A program made the translations under genes and the position numbers. This document shows positions 31,597-43,412 of a DNA stretch of 64,000 nt, in pieces (position 1 is the stretch's first letter; each line of letters begins with the position of its first letter). The notes below the pieces were generated by a model. It was not told the DNA's origin, made no database searches, and saw only the letters and a list, made by a program, of their open reading frames with translations. The stretch is from the NCBI GenBank assembly GCA_014529385.2, contig CM043963.1:92995912-93059911 (forward strand). The letters run 5' to 3'. This stretch comes from Adiantum capillus-veneris (lineage: Eukaryota > Streptophyta > Polypodiopsida > Polypodiales > Pteridaceae).

Positions 31597-31860
31597 CTAC
31601 AAGAGCGAAAAAAACTCCTCCACTATTATAAATGTGTATGGTCCCTGCAATGCCGACAAGGAGAAAGCCAAACTATGGGTGGATCTTAGAGACTCCCCAA
31701 TCTCCTATTGAGGGATATTGGTGCCTCATGGGGGATATTAATGTAATGGAGTCTAGAAAAGACAAGAGTGGACCATCTAGTTTTTTAACAAGATCAAAAA
31801 AGTTAAATGGGGAAGCATGTACAAGAAATGGGAAATGGAGGACCCCTAGTCTATAGGTCC
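31597..31860 (+). pseudogene. LINE endonuclease middle part
   Basis: Two frames give INVYGPCNADKEKAKLWVDL and then LMGDINVMESRKDKSGPSSF. These match the N-V-Y-x-P and G-D-x-N-v ... D-K-S-G motifs of LINE APE endonucleases. It is broken by a frameshift near 31700, and the RT domain is absent. With the inverted piece on its left it looks like a short 5'-inverted LINE remnant. Confidence 0.55.
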
Positions 31861-33074
31861 CTCGGTCAATAGGTCCCTTGAGTAACTCTGTAATGGAATT
31901 TGCCTATTCAATTTGAGAGTAGCGGAATTTAATGAGAGTACTTTCAAGAAATGATTTTGTGAGCATAGCGGGTTGACATAATTGAAGATAGCAACATAAT
32001 CATAGCAATTAGTTAACTTGGCATAGACAATACTTTTGCAAGAGAGATAATTTAGAGAACACGACAACAGTTGAGGACCGGATTTATGTGGAGCCGGTCC
32101 CCCCTCCAATAGGCATTTGTATTATGATTTCTCCCATAAAGAGAGACTTGTTACAATACATTCTTTGTGTTCCTTCTGACCTAGGTGAAGCAATGAAGAT
32201 GGAAAGCTTCATGCATCACCATCATAGCATAACCTAAACTTGAAGAAAGCTTTAACTATACCAAGCCTCAGTCCCAAGACCTCAAACACCTTCGAAGGTG
32301 GAGAGAGCTAGCAGGGAATGAGGGTAGGGAAGAGGAAGAAGAAACATTTCATACGAGAAAGAGCTAGTTCCTCACTTATCATAACTCTTGTGCTAGCATA
32401 CATAATAGCATAGTAATGAAGAAGAAATAGATGGCAAGCTCAAGCATTGAATCATGGCTCTTGGATGGATTTGCACTCCATAGCCAAGTGTGTTGGTGTA
32501 GGCTCTCAACCTCTACTTGCTTGGAGAAGGAGAGGGAGTTCTTGCACTTTGCATAGTACACAATGAGAGTGTTTGTGAGTGTGTGTGGGTGAGTATACCC
32601 CCTAAGCACCCCCCTAGCTTGCTTGGGTTGACCCCCCCTTGTAGCTCATGCTTGAAGCTCATTGGACCCCTCCACGTCTAGCCAATCACAAGTAGGAGCC
32701 ATTACAAGCAACATGGGTAGCCTTGGGACAAGTGTCCCCCTTTCCCCTTTGAGAGAGAGGACTTGATAAATGCAAAATCAATTAATTAAATATCCTAAAT
32801 TATCATTGGACCCCTTGGGTGGCCAACCAATAGGCTTCAGGCACACCATGAGGGTAACATGAGGAGGAACTTGACAAGTGTCCTTGCTGCCTCTTCAAGC
32901 TGGGGCTTCCCTTGTGAGTGTGAGTGTGTGTTCTCTCTCTAATCCCTAGGAAAAGGGATCGCCCCCCCTCTTGTAGGGATGCTTTTGACTTTAGGAGCTC
33001 AAGTACCTTAGTCATCAAGCATGACAAAGCACTTGGACTAGGGGGTATTCCCACAAGCATCTCAGGCAAGCATG
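31861..33074. other. Unassigned stretch
   Basis: No gene, terminal repeat or conserved motif recognised. It contains G/A-rich and C-rich segments (for example near 32620-32640 and 32960) and several short overlapping frames on both strands that look like chance. Confidence 0.4.
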
Positions 33075-33250
33075 TCAAGGCACCTCAAGCACCTTAATCA
33101 AGTGGCAAGTCAAGCACCTCAAGCATGGAGTAAGTCAAGCACCTCAAGCACCTTAATGAAGCACCTCAAGCAGGACAAACACCTCAAACACGACAAGCAC
33201 CTCAAGCAGGACAAACACCTCGAGCTTGGGCCGGGTTCCCACCTCAAGCT
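33075..33250. repeat. Minisatellite of CACCTCAAGCA units
   Basis: At least ten copies of CACCTCAAGCA or close variants, often in 18-base units ending GACAAG or GACAAA. Overlapping frames on both strands (Lys/His-rich and Cys/Leu-rich) are products of the repeat. Confidence 0.8.
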
Positions 33251-34024
33251 CAGCCCTAGCTTACCTAAGGTCAAAGGACTTTTACACACATTATTGGAGG
33301 TCTTCAATGAAGCTAACCCTAAGGTCTTATGCTCCATTAGTTAGCCTTGCTCTTGATAGATCATCTCCCATTTGGGCCCCTTTACTATTGGCCCCGTGTT
33401 GAGATAGATCTATAAGCACATATCTATATCTTAACACTTGTTCTCGTTTATTCTTCCACATTAAGTGATCAATTTAATATGAGAAAATCATTTGGGTTGG
33501 TTAGATATTAGATTTTATGACAAACTCACTGGGCTTTACATACATGAGCCTTTAGTATGCTCCATTCTTGCTTGAATAATTTAAGCATATACCTAATTTC
33601 ACCATTCTTGAAGTATTGATGCTTGACTACAAGTGTTCATGAGAGAAAAAGAATGACCCTACTTTCTAGAGACGAAATTACATGGTGCATTACCTCCAAG
33701 ACATGCAACATGGATTCAAAAATTAACAAACATTTGAATGATTCATACATTCAAAGGTGCGTTAATTTCTAGATTCATGCAATAAATCTTTGATGTCATG
33801 CACCATGAAACTTCTACTTAACCTACTTGTCTTTGTTTTCTCATGGACACCACATTTACAAATTAAGCCAATACGCAAGGGGATGAAATAGCGACATTTG
33901 AGAAGTTGAATTGGAGGCTAGGTTACAATATAGAGGTGGTGAGTGTTAAGAAGAAATAAGACAACTACAATGTTGTATAGGTTGTGTACAAGCTTAGCTA
34001 GATGTAATTAGATGTATGTTGAGA
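33251..34024. other. Unassigned stretch left of CACTA copy 2
   Basis: AT-rich with no recognisable gene. It is the left flank of the CACTA copy 2 insertion; the right flank resumes at 42064 after the TTA duplication. Confidence 0.4.
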
Positions 34025-34088
34025 TTACACTACAAGAGGCTATTCATATTAGCGACGTTCACACAGCGACGCTAAAAACAATAATTCC

Positions 34089-34150
34089 CGACGTCGCTAT
34101 GAGCGTCGCAAATTTACAAAGAAATTTGCGACACTCATAGCGACGCCGGC
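34089..34150. repeat. Imperfect palindrome in CACTA 5' subterminal region
   Basis: Same hairpin as in copy 1 (7013-7073) with several mismatches and a changed loop (ACAAAG). Confidence 0.75.
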
Positions 34151-34234
34151 TTGGCTAAAAAATTAACCGAGCGCGCCCAAAAACTCAGATCTCAAATCTG
34201 AGTTTTTCGACGCCCTCAAGCAAGGAGCAGGTAA

Positions 34235-34270
<36 letters not shown>

Positions 34271-34413
34271 CTTCTCCACACACACACACACACACACGAG
34301 GAGAGGAAGGAGAGCCAGGTATGCTCCTTCCCTCTCCTCATTCTCATGTTCCCTTCCCCTCTTTCTCTCTCCCTCTCTCTCTCTCTCACACACACATACA
34401 CACACACGGTGTT

Positions 34414-34463
<50 letters not shown>

Positions 34464-34695
34464 AACAAAAACAAAAACGCACACACACATACATAAACAA
34501 AGAATGCACACACACATTGAGAGAGGAAAAGAGAGAGAGAGCATGCATAAACAAAAAACGCACGCATTGAGAGAGGAAAAGAGAGAGAGAACATGCATAA
34601 ACAAAAAACGCACATATTGAGAGAGGAAAAGAGAGAGAAAATATGCATACGATCCAAAAAAACGCACACACATTGAGAGAGAAAGAGAGAGAAAC
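34235..34695. repeat. Microsatellites and 50-bp minisatellite, copy 2
   Basis: (CT)n at 34237-34266, (CA)n at 34277-34298 and 34386-34407, and (GA)n at about 34418-34459. These are followed by 50-bp units holding ATTGAGAGAGGAAAAGAG (starts 34517, 34567, 34617, then a variant). All are shorter than or equal to copy 1. Confidence 0.85.
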
Positions 34696-34738
34696 TAATT
34701 TAACGTCGTAGGAAACTAATTAAAATTAAAAGACCTAA

Positions 34739-34826
34739 AGATCTAGCCGACGAGGAGTTGAACTCAAGACCTATTATTCAAGAGGGAAATGGCATAATCA
34801 ATCTATCATACTTGGCATGGGTGATA
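34739..34826 (-). repeat. tRNA-like segment in CACTA copy 2
   Basis: The counterpart of 7708-7790. On the minus strand the T-arm part reads AGGTCTTGAGTTCAACTCC, close to a tRNA B box, with an upstream GATTGATTATGCC-type A-box region. Not a functional tRNA gene by eye. Confidence 0.35.
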
Positions 34827-35056
34827 GAAAATTTATACCATTTATCTCTTTTTATTGGCACACACATCCACACACGCGCACACACACAAGAAGAAGAGAG
34901 TTATAACGTCGTAGGAAACTATCTTAAAAGACGTTAAAGATTAGGTTATATGTAGACTTACATTAAATTAGATTTAGGTTTATTTTTAACTAGATTTACG
35001 TTTACTTACGTTAGATTTAGATTTACGTTATATTAGATTAGATTTAGGTCTCCATA

Positions 35057-35410
35057 GACTGCGATGCCTGCATGAAGCGGGTGAAGAAAGCCCTCAATGG
35101 AATATAGGGTATTGCTGCCTTCACTCATGGTGGGCTCCGTCGATCCAAAAGTACTGGTGAAATGTCTTCAGAACATAGGGAAGAAGGTGGATCTTCAGGG
35201 CGGCAAGAGTCACTACATCCCCGACACAATGACCATCTAGACAACCTCTAGTCATTCAACAGCAACTTCAAAGTTAGTAACAAGAGCAAGAACGGTCTAA
35301 AGGGCCAATTGCTGTCGTCAGATGTGGATAGAGATGAAGCAGCGTCACCGCTGGAAGTTAACTCTCACATCTTTAGTGATGAGAATGCCAACTCTTGCCG
35401 AGTTATGTGA
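35057..35410 (+). pseudogene. Captured HIPP-like gene fragment, copy 2
   Basis: Same fragment as at 8052: DCDACMKRVKKALNGI, a stop, GIAAF, then VDPKVLVKCL and the NSCRVM end with stop at 35408. A two-base insertion near 35223 (CCCCGACACAATG against CCTCGACAATG) adds a second shift, and one residue of the middle differs (NI for KI). It has the same orientation as the transposase gene. Both copies share the first stop and the internal HMA deletion, so capture and decay preceded their split. Confidence 0.7.
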
Positions 35411-35541
35411 AAAATTATGTGTTAAATCAGTTTTAAAGTTCTTATAATCCCTGTTAGTTTAGTTCTTTGTTTTTAATATAACATAATTTACGTTAGATTT
35501 AGATTCATGTTATATTAGATTAGACTTAGGTTTATTTAGGT

Positions 35542-35546
<5 letters not shown>

Positions 35547-35603
<57 letters not shown>
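35547..35603. repeat. (CA)n microsatellite in CACTA copy 2
   Basis: About 28 CA units, against about 19 in copy 1. Confidence 0.95.
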
Positions 35604-35605
<2 letters not shown>

Positions 35606-36035
35606 GAAGAAGAGAGTTTTAACGTCGTAGAAAACTATCTCAAAAGACGTTAAAGATTAGGTTAGATGTAGACTTACGTTAAATTAGATTTATGTTTATT
35701 TTTAGTTAGATTTACGTTTATTTAGATTTACGCTTATTTACGTTAGATCGAGTCCACGCAAGAATTACTTACGGTTTAGGGTTTAGAGTTAGACGAACAG
35801 TGAAAAGATCTACTGTGAAAAGATGTTAAGATGCTGTGAAGTGCTACAGCTAGAGAAGAGGCAAAGGGGTTTTGTCCACTACATGCAGTATCATGTAAAC
35901 GTGGGTGTGTAGATTTCTTGTACACAAATATAGGTATTGACCAATAAAGACGAGATTATAACCCGGTGGTTCTGATCTCCGTGCACCTCTAGACCGAGGT
36001 GTGCGGGGATTGGACATGACTAGAGAATGTGAGGT

Positions 36036-36036
<1 letters not shown>

Positions 36037-36086
<50 letters not shown>
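36037..36086. repeat. (GA)n tract in transposase leader, copy 2
   Basis: About 24 GA units just upstream of the transposase ATG; copy 1 has about 37. Confidence 0.9.
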
Positions 36087-36089
<3 letters not shown>

Positions 36090-36151
36090 GACAAAGAATG
36101 CCAATAGAATATTAAATTTGTTGTCCAGGTTATAAGTTTTTTATCCTCATT

Positions 36152-39100
36152 ATGAGTAGTGACGAGGATGTGGGACCGTCCAACCGAAATACCTATCTCT
36201 CAACGAGGGTCTTATGTCCTTGTAATCAATGCAAGCATGCTGTGCGACGGACAAGACGTGTTTCTTTGCAGCACGTTCGCGAATTTGGCGAGTTCGATCC
36301 ATCTATTATAGATCGAGTTGTTGCCAATTATAACTCGTCGGACTCTGACGCTGGCCAACAAGTAGCAATCTTGCAACCCAATAGACGTGTTCGCAGGCGC
36401 TTTGGTCAAGCAGCATATGTGAGGCCACAAGATGTAGCCTCTGACAGCTCGGGGGATGATCATGCAGAGCACATTCCCAACGAGGCAATGTTTGAGCCCG
36501 AGATTGATGAAATGATCAAGACGATCATGGATTCAGAAAGGCTTATCTATGATGATATGAAAAGTGAAGCCGATACGCCATTGTATAATGGAGCACGTAT
36601 GTCTAGATTGAAAGCACTCCTGGTTCTTCTTAACATGCAGGCAAAGTTTGGATGGAGTGACACTAGCGTCACAGCGCTTTTCAGGTGATCTATTACAATT
36701 AGTTTACTTTAATAAAACTCTAAATGTATAATGATCTGATAGATTTTTACACGACTGTAACATATTTTTATGTTGTGTAGATTGCTGAAAGAGCACATAC
36801 TACCAGCTGACAATGTGATGCCAGATTTCCGAGATGAAGCAAGAAAGATTTTGCGAAACTTGGGGATGGATTACAATTCTATCCACGCTTGTCCTAATGA
36901 CTGCATTCTTTTCAGAGGGGAATACATAGACATGGAGAAGTGTCCGAAATGTGATTCCGAAAGATATCGAGTAGATCTCCACGGGACAAAAATTCCACAA
37001 AAGGTTTTGCGACATTTCCCTCTGCTTCCTCGCATCAAGCATTTCTTCGAATGTAAGTCCATGGCCGCCCTAGCATCATGGCATTAGGAGAATAAATCTT
37101 CGGATGGTGTGCTACGAATTCTTGCAGATTGCGTAGCCTGGAAACATATAGATGGAACATGGTCGGATTTTGCTAGGGAAGCTCGAAATTTGCGCTTAGG
37201 CCTGGCTATGGATGGCGTAAATCCATTTGGTCAAAGATCAACATCTTATAGTGTATGGCCCGTTGTCATCGTCAACTACAACATTCCCCCGTGGTTGACT
37301 ACGAAGAAGGGGCACCTATGGCTAAGCTTGATTGTGCCAGGGCGATATAAAGTGGGGAATATGGATGTGTATCTTCGTCCACTATTCGAAGAGCTACAAC
37401 AATTGTGGATTGGCATAGAGGTGGTGGATATGAGCCGACACACAGGACGACGGAATGCTTTGATCAGAGGCATTCTAATGTGGACCATGCATGACTATCC
37501 CGAGCTAACAGAATGCTCAGGTGATCTATTGACACTCCTCACTCAGACACTGTAAATCTTGTTTTTTCCCATAGTTGATCTATTATCATGTGTATACATG
37601 CAGGGCTTCAAACAAGCGGATACAGAGCATGTGTCACATGTGGACCTAGACTGAATGCACGTAGGGCACCCTCACTGAAGAAGCAAATCTACGAAGGTCA
37701 TCAAGCGTATCTTCCAGAGAATCATGTGTTACACGATGACTTTTTGGGAAGAGAGCCACCAAGGATGTCTGCACAAGCATGGTTAGAGCAGAAGGAGATG
37801 TGCGATGACGGATTGCCTCCAGGGATGAAGAGACTATCTCTATGGTACGAGTTACCATACTGGCCCCGACTCATGATCAATCACTTGCTCAATCCAATGC
37901 ACATATTCAAGAATGTGGGTAATCTACTATGGGACCATCTGACCGGCAAGAAAGATACTTTGGGAGCCAGAGTTGACCTTAGAAATGTGGATCGTATGGA
38001 GCAATATTGGCCGCAAACAGCGTCTGATGGATCGATAAAACTCCCTAAAGCACCATGGATTTTCACAGGAGCCCAAAAACGCAAAGTAAAAGAGACCATT
38101 CGATCTTTGCGGACCCCCGCTGGCGTAATGCACTCGCTCCGAACGTGTTTTACTAAAGAAGGAAAGCTTACCGGTTTGAAGTCACACGATTGGCATAAAA
38201 TGTGTCAGGTACGTTCATAGTGGACTTTAATATCATTGCATAAAATGTGGACTTTAATATCATTGCTGCACATACTTTACAGTTTATTTTACTGGTTGCC
38301 ATTGTGGGATGTTTGTCTCTCGACATCCATAACACAATCTACAAACTTGCAAAGCTGGTGCAATGGATCTCATAGAAGGAGATCAACGTAGACTCCATAC
38401 CATTCGCCAAACTAAATGCTGCGGAGCTTGTGTGCATGTTTGAGAAACATTTTCCTACTACAATGCTAACCATTCAGGTGCATCTTCTTGTTCACATAGT
38501 TGATGAGGTGGAAATAGCTGGCACAATTCATTCCAGATGGATGTTCTTCTTAGAACGTTTCATGAAAACGCTTAAGGGATATGTGCGTCAAAAGGCACGT
38601 CCGGAGGGTAGCATGGCAGAAGGTTGGTTGGTATCAGAGTCCCTAGTGTACATTGGAGAGTGGCTAGACGGACTTGATAAAGCCCGGGACACGCTATGGC
38701 GAACCATAGATGATGAGCGCATATCTGGGATTGTCATGTGCAATCTCGGTGTTGAGAAGAAGATGACAGAAGATCTAGAGGCTAAAATCAACCGATTTTG
38801 CATGCTTCACAATCCAGTGATGCAAAAGTGGATTTCACAATATGAGGATGCAAAGCAAGAGCGACAAAGGGCACGAATCGAGTGGAGACGGGGAAGACGA
38901 CCACCGATGCACTATCCAACGGTTCTGGAGAGCCTACCAACCTTCATGAGCTTAAGATGGTTGCACAACCAATTGAAAAGCGCACAACAATGCGGTGACG
39001 AAGTGACTGAGGAAGAGTGGGAGTACTCTCGGGGTTGCGCGACCAAGGTAAGTTTGCAATGTATGACTAGCAAGTGACTTTATTTATAAACGTTTGAACG

Positions 39101-39880
39101 GCCACTCATAATCTTTGTTCATTGTAGTATAAGTCATACACAGCAGCATGGTGTAAAGGTCGACATTTTAGGGTGGAACGAATCGACAAAAAGCGTTTTA
39201 CTCAAGATTGTGGAATCATGGCAAAATTTGAACAGTCTAGTCGACGACGTTCCTCTGATGCAGATCCTGTGGTGGCGGAACTCACTTACTTCGGCACGCT
39301 GCAAGAGATTTTGAGGATCGATTACAGAGGATTTTTTGTCGACTTGTTCGACGTGCAATGGTTCAAGATAATCATGGAGGGTCGCAACGCTACTGTGCGT
39401 AGAGGAGAGTCTGGTTTTCTTGAGGTGGATTCTACTAAGAAATGGACTGACCTAAGAGACACTTTCGTACTACCCGAGCATTGTGAACAAGTAAGTATGT
39501 AAATAGTTAACATCCCCCTTTTACAAGTTATGTGCTTGAAAGCTCTCATGTAAGTTATGTGGCTCTGGCAGGTAATATTTCATCCTACAAAGTCTACATC
39601 AAACTGGTGGTACGTCATAGAGGTAGCCCCTCGTAGTGCAAGGACGTATGAAGGCTACCATGTGCCAATCACAACGGTATCAATGGAGGAGATTAGAGAA
39701 GATGCTCAATCAGAAGCCGCTGCGGTGGTGCCAGACGAGCATCAAGATGCTACTACTCTATATGGGGTGCATGCAGAGGAGCTACAAAATGAAACAGAGG
39801 ATATGTGTTTAAACGGAGAGCTCTATATAGATATAGGAAGTTATGCTGAGTTATGCGAGGATGAGAGAGAGATCTCTTAA
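36152..39880 (+). pseudogene. CACTA transposase (TNP2-like), six exons, two stops
   Basis: Exons: 36152-36684, 36781-37520, 37604-38208, 38283-39047, 39128-39490, 39572-39880; all introns are short (70-96 bases) and GT-AG. About 1,100 codons. The N-terminus has a Cys cluster (CPCNQC) of Transpos_assoc type. Exons 2-3 hold the tnp2 core with a CPKC knuckle and AMDGVNPFG, where Asp is the presumed first catalytic residue. Exon 4 has RWMFFLERFMKTLKGYV and RPEGSMAEGW (DUF4218). Exons 5-6 resemble DUF4216. It cuts and joins the CACTA ends. TAG at 37085-37087 and TAG at 38373-38375 break the frame; copy 1 is open at the first site. Similar stop-containing CACTA copies are common in plants. Confidence 0.85.
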
Positions 39881-40152
39881 AGCCACAAATATTGTATTTG
39901 AACAATTTTGCTCCGTGTTGTAAAAGCTTTGGCTCTCTAAGTACCTTCCATGGTGTATAACGCTCTTTTCTACTCGCGCTCACATCTTTTGATTGAAAAT
40001 TCTGAGTTTTCGACTTGCCTCTTCTATCACTCAATTCATTGCGTCATTGTATTTATATGCGTCATTACGTCATTGTATTTAATGGTCTTTGCGTCATTGT
40101 CTACTCTATTCATTCAATATTAAGTTTAAATATTCGTGTGTTTAATGCAGGT

Positions 40153-41462
40153 ATGGATGATGAGGAGTTTCTTTCTTCTTTGTCACCACAGCAGAGACAG
40201 TGGTACGTGGAGCGTCATCGCTCTGGCGCATCATCGCGCGTTCCTACTCCATCCGCATCTCCCTCTCTTTCGGAGCATTCGGCGCGCTCCGAAGCTTCGG
40301 CGTCGACGAGACGAGCTTCACACTCGTCTAGACACCGACGCTCTAGTGGTGGCGGTGGCGGTTGTTGTGGGGATTCTGCCACCGATTCCTCCACATCGCC
40401 TCGTGTCCGACGAGGCTCTTTACCCTCCCCTTCTTTACCCGCCCCCACCCCAGCCACAGCATCGCCATCTACGCCAGGTTTTGCACGGCTGACTGTTCCT
40501 AGAAGCTACACACCTCTACCTACTCCGCCAGGAGCCACCCCACTCGACACTCCTCGCTTCGGGGCCCAGACGCCGGTGGAGACACCTGACGTCCGTACCC
40601 CCATCGACACGCCGCTAGAGACCCCTGCCGGGACACCCAGGTTCACGCGTCACCGGCCAGAGGGCTTGTCTTACTCCATTGACTTCAGCGGCGGCATCAT
40701 CATGGATGATGACGGCAAGAAGGTGATCTCGCGCATGCGTGGTCTTTGCTCTCAGCTCTTTAGACACTACATACTAAACAAATGGAGTGAAGTACCAAGT
40801 GATTTAAAAAACAGAGTCATCAGCATACTTCATGATGAGTTTCCCGTTTCAACACGGGATCAGCGCTTCAATGAAGACCTGATGAAGATTCGAATGCGCG
40901 AATACTGCAAACACAAGCGTTCCGAAGTGCAAAAAGCAATCAAGAATGGGTGGAACAGGCCAGATTGGCTGGCCAAAGAAGATTGGAAGAATGCGAAGAA
41001 AGCAGCGTGCGAGAATCCCGACAAGTGGAAGCAACAAAAGGATGCAGCCAGAGCGCGAGTAGAGGCAGGGAGCTCGCACCACTTGGGGAGCGGTGGATGG
41101 GCATCATTTGAGGCCGATTTTGTAAGTGTTTTCGCATTGCTCTTTATGTTCGATAGTTTAGGGTTTATGAGTTTTTTAATTCTAACATAATGAAATCTTT
41201 GTATGTTTTGACAGTGGTCGATGACAGGACGTGATCCCACACCGTACGAGCGCGAGTACGCAGGCAGGAAGGGCTTAAACGCCCTGATGGACATTCTCAA
41301 TTCTCGCGGCGGCATGGTTAGTATTAGGGTTTACTCTTTTTTATTTTTTGTATTGTTTTATAAATGTCGTTATATGTTTATACTTACTGAAAGCTGTCTT
41401 ATTGTCTTTTTTTGCAGAATCCGACAGATACGCCTCTTGGACGCGATGAGACGTCTGACTAG
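40153..41462 (+). CDS. Second CACTA gene, Transposase_24-like DNA-binding protein
   Basis: Exons 40153-41121, 41215-41316 and 41418-41462, ending DETSD and stop. ATG at 40153 follows an acceptor-like TTTAATGCAG, so an upstream noncoding exon is likely. N-terminal half: Ser/Arg-rich, then a Pro/Thr repeat region with many TPxxTP steps. C-terminal half: LFRHYILNKWSEVPSDLKN, REYCKHKRSEVQ, W--AKEDW and ARARVEAGSSHH. This pattern is that of the Ptta/En-Spm Transposase_24 family, the counterpart of TNPA that binds subterminal repeats and assists the main transposase. The frame looks intact. Copy 1 has only the C-terminal half. Confidence 0.75.
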
Positions 41463-41819
41463 ACGACGTCAGTTTAGCCGTAGCTAGATAGCATTAGTTT
41501 AGGGTTTCTCATAGCTTATGTATCATGAGACGGATTTTATACGTCTTTTTGAACCATGTATATTATTACATTTGTCACCGCAGTTCCTTTTGCCAATCAA
41601 TTCTTTATGCCTATGATGTTGTACAATTGTCATTATTACATTTGCCAATCAATTCATTTTGCCTATGATGTGTACAATTGTCAATTTTGCAAACAATGCG
41701 TCTTGTGGGTGACTATTTTGGGTCTATTATCTACCCTTGCACTTTTTTTAAAAAGTGAATCAAGTACAATATGGTTGATGGGTGGCAGGGCATTCAATGC
41801 CCTGCCACCAAAGAAAATT

Positions 41820-42060
41820 TCTCTCGGGCGTCGCTATAAGCGTCGCTATTTATGGCTCTGTAGCGTCGCTATGAGCGTCGCTATAGTCTTCAGTGTAAAC
41901 GTCGCTATAACTGTCGCTATGAGCGTCTCTATATAGAGACGCTCATAGCGACGCATATAGCGACGCTCGTAGCGACGGTTTTAGCGACGCCGGGGGTTAT
42001 AAAAACCCAGTGTATTTTCGTCGCTAACAGCGTCACAAGAGCACACAACCTCTTGTAGTG
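41820..42060. promoter_or_regulatory. CACTA 3' subterminal repeats with 40-bp palindrome
   Basis: Many copies of GCGTCGCTAT / ATAGCGACGC lie in the last 240 bases. 41913-41952 is an exact 40-bp palindrome centred on TCTATATAGA. Copy 1 lacks this exact palindrome because its right part differs. Expected binding platform for the second CACTA protein. Confidence 0.8.
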
Positions 42061-42063
42061 TTA

Positions 42064-42790
42064 GAATGGTTCAACTATATATATAATGTTATTTTATTTA
42101 TGAGATATTAAAGAGGAAATTATTTGGGATGATCAATGAAACATGGGCACAATAAAGGAAAGAATTATGGATATAGGAGTACTTTCCATGCACACAAAAA
42201 TGCAAAGAAGCTAAACAACTATTTTCAAAGCTAGAGGGCTTGGCCCTTAGCTTTTACTACCATTGTAGGACATTGTGGAGCCATCTTGGTCTTGTTCTTG
42301 GCGATCCCAATCGTTTCTGAGACTCGATCCAAAAGAGCCCTTTCTGAGACCGTGGCTAATCTTTGAGTCTACATAGCCTTTTGTGAGGATTGTTGCGTAA
42401 GGTTTTCTGAAGCTGAGCACTGGGGGCCGGGTTACCTAGATTGAGGTCGATTAGGTCGCCGGGGATCCCTTTTCTAGCCTTGCCATAGGTTATGTATAGA
42501 TGGGTATAGGTGCTATGACGCCAAGTTGGCAGTCATCCTACAATTTATTTGAGCAGCATATGCTAGTTTATGCTTAATGATTACTCTTTGTTGGTATATG
42601 AGCTATTTTTGGTTCAGTTTTGCTAGAGATGTTGATCTTCAAATAAAGAAGACTCTGTCATATTTTTCATGTGAGTTGTCCATATACATTCTTGACACAC
42701 TTAATTGTTCACATAGTGTTCTTTTTGCATATTGTTTTGAGGTTTTGCTCCTGTTACAAGGGAAACTCTATAAAAAATCTTTCAGAGATT
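42064..42790. other. Unassigned stretch between CACTA copy 2 and gypsy-1
   Basis: No gene recognised. Because gypsy-1 duplicated TTGCC on insertion, this stretch was once joined to the sequence at 54856, the leader of the copia element. It may therefore contain that element's 5' LTR, but I see neither an initiator-Met primer site nor clear LTR ends. Confidence 0.4.
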
Positions 42791-42795
42791 TTGCC

Positions 42796-43032
42796 TGTGC
42801 GTGTCTATCGCACGTGTCAATGCAAGGGACTTGCCGATACACTATGTGCGAGCCACAAATGGCTCCAAGCACGCAACTAGCCTAAACTAGTAAGCTCAAA
42901 GATGACGATGGTGTGTCACTCACCGCTCTACGCTTGCTCTCATGGAGGATTCCTTGCCATGAAGAAGAGGGAGACGCCGCTATGCCGCGCTCAACCGCCT
43001 CGCCGACGTCGTGCCACCGTTGCAATGCTCGA

Positions 43033-43091
<59 letters not shown>

Positions 43092-43398
43092 GGCATACAC
43101 ACACACAAGGAGATGATGATGAAGAAGAAGATGGAGATGGAGCAAGAGAACTCTTCAATTGCACAAATGAAAGAATGAGAAAATTTTAGGTTTAGTTGAC
43201 TTTTATATGAGCTCACCCCATTCACACTTGGGCACCCATGCTTAGACAACTAATCCCTTGAATGTTCTAGTTAGAGTGCGCCTCTCATCGACGATCACTA
43301 CCCTTTTCCTATTGGACCGATAAGCCCGGTACCTGACTCTACCAAATAAATAATACAACGTTCGTCTTAGTTGATAGGAATGTGTGTGAGGGTTAACA
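42796..43398 (-). repeat. Gypsy-1 3' LTR
   Basis: Plus-strand ends TGTGCG...TTAACA, i.e. TGTTAA...CGCACA in the element's direction. It is longer than the 5' LTR because of a (CT)n run at about 43035-43090. Several substitutions against the 5' LTR, especially in its last 20 bases. Confidence 0.9.
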
Positions 43399-43412
43399 TT
43401 GCCCCCCTTCCT
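43399..43412 (-). promoter_or_regulatory. Gypsy-1 polypurine tract
   Basis: On the minus strand AGGAAGGGGGGCAA directly precedes the 3' LTR start TGTTAACCC. This is the plus-strand DNA primer site. Its last bases (GGCAA) happen to equal the target duplication. Confidence 0.8.

Larger units (their letters stand above)
34028..42060 (+). mobile_element. CACTA transposon copy 2, full length
   Basis: Terminal repeats CACTACAAGAGG / CCTCTTGTAGTG are flanked by the 3-bp duplication TTA (34025-34027, 42061-42063). The 8,033 bp carry, in order: subterminal hairpin, microsatellites, 50-bp minisatellite, tRNA-like segment, captured HMA gene fragment, six-exon transposase gene, four-or-fewer-exon second gene, and subterminal repeats. 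It is structurally complete, but the transposase gene has at least two stops. It is very similar to copy 1 over all shared parts. Confidence 0.95.

Noticed and set aside
33072-33344. Lys/His-rich frame and its minus-strand partner
   Set aside because: Both are products of the CACCTCAAGCA minisatellite, whose unit length keeps all frames open.
42290-42480. 5S rRNA-like or pol III gene
   Set aside because: A GC-richer stretch with CTGAGCACTGGGGGCCGGG looked RNA-like, but the 5S internal control boxes are absent.
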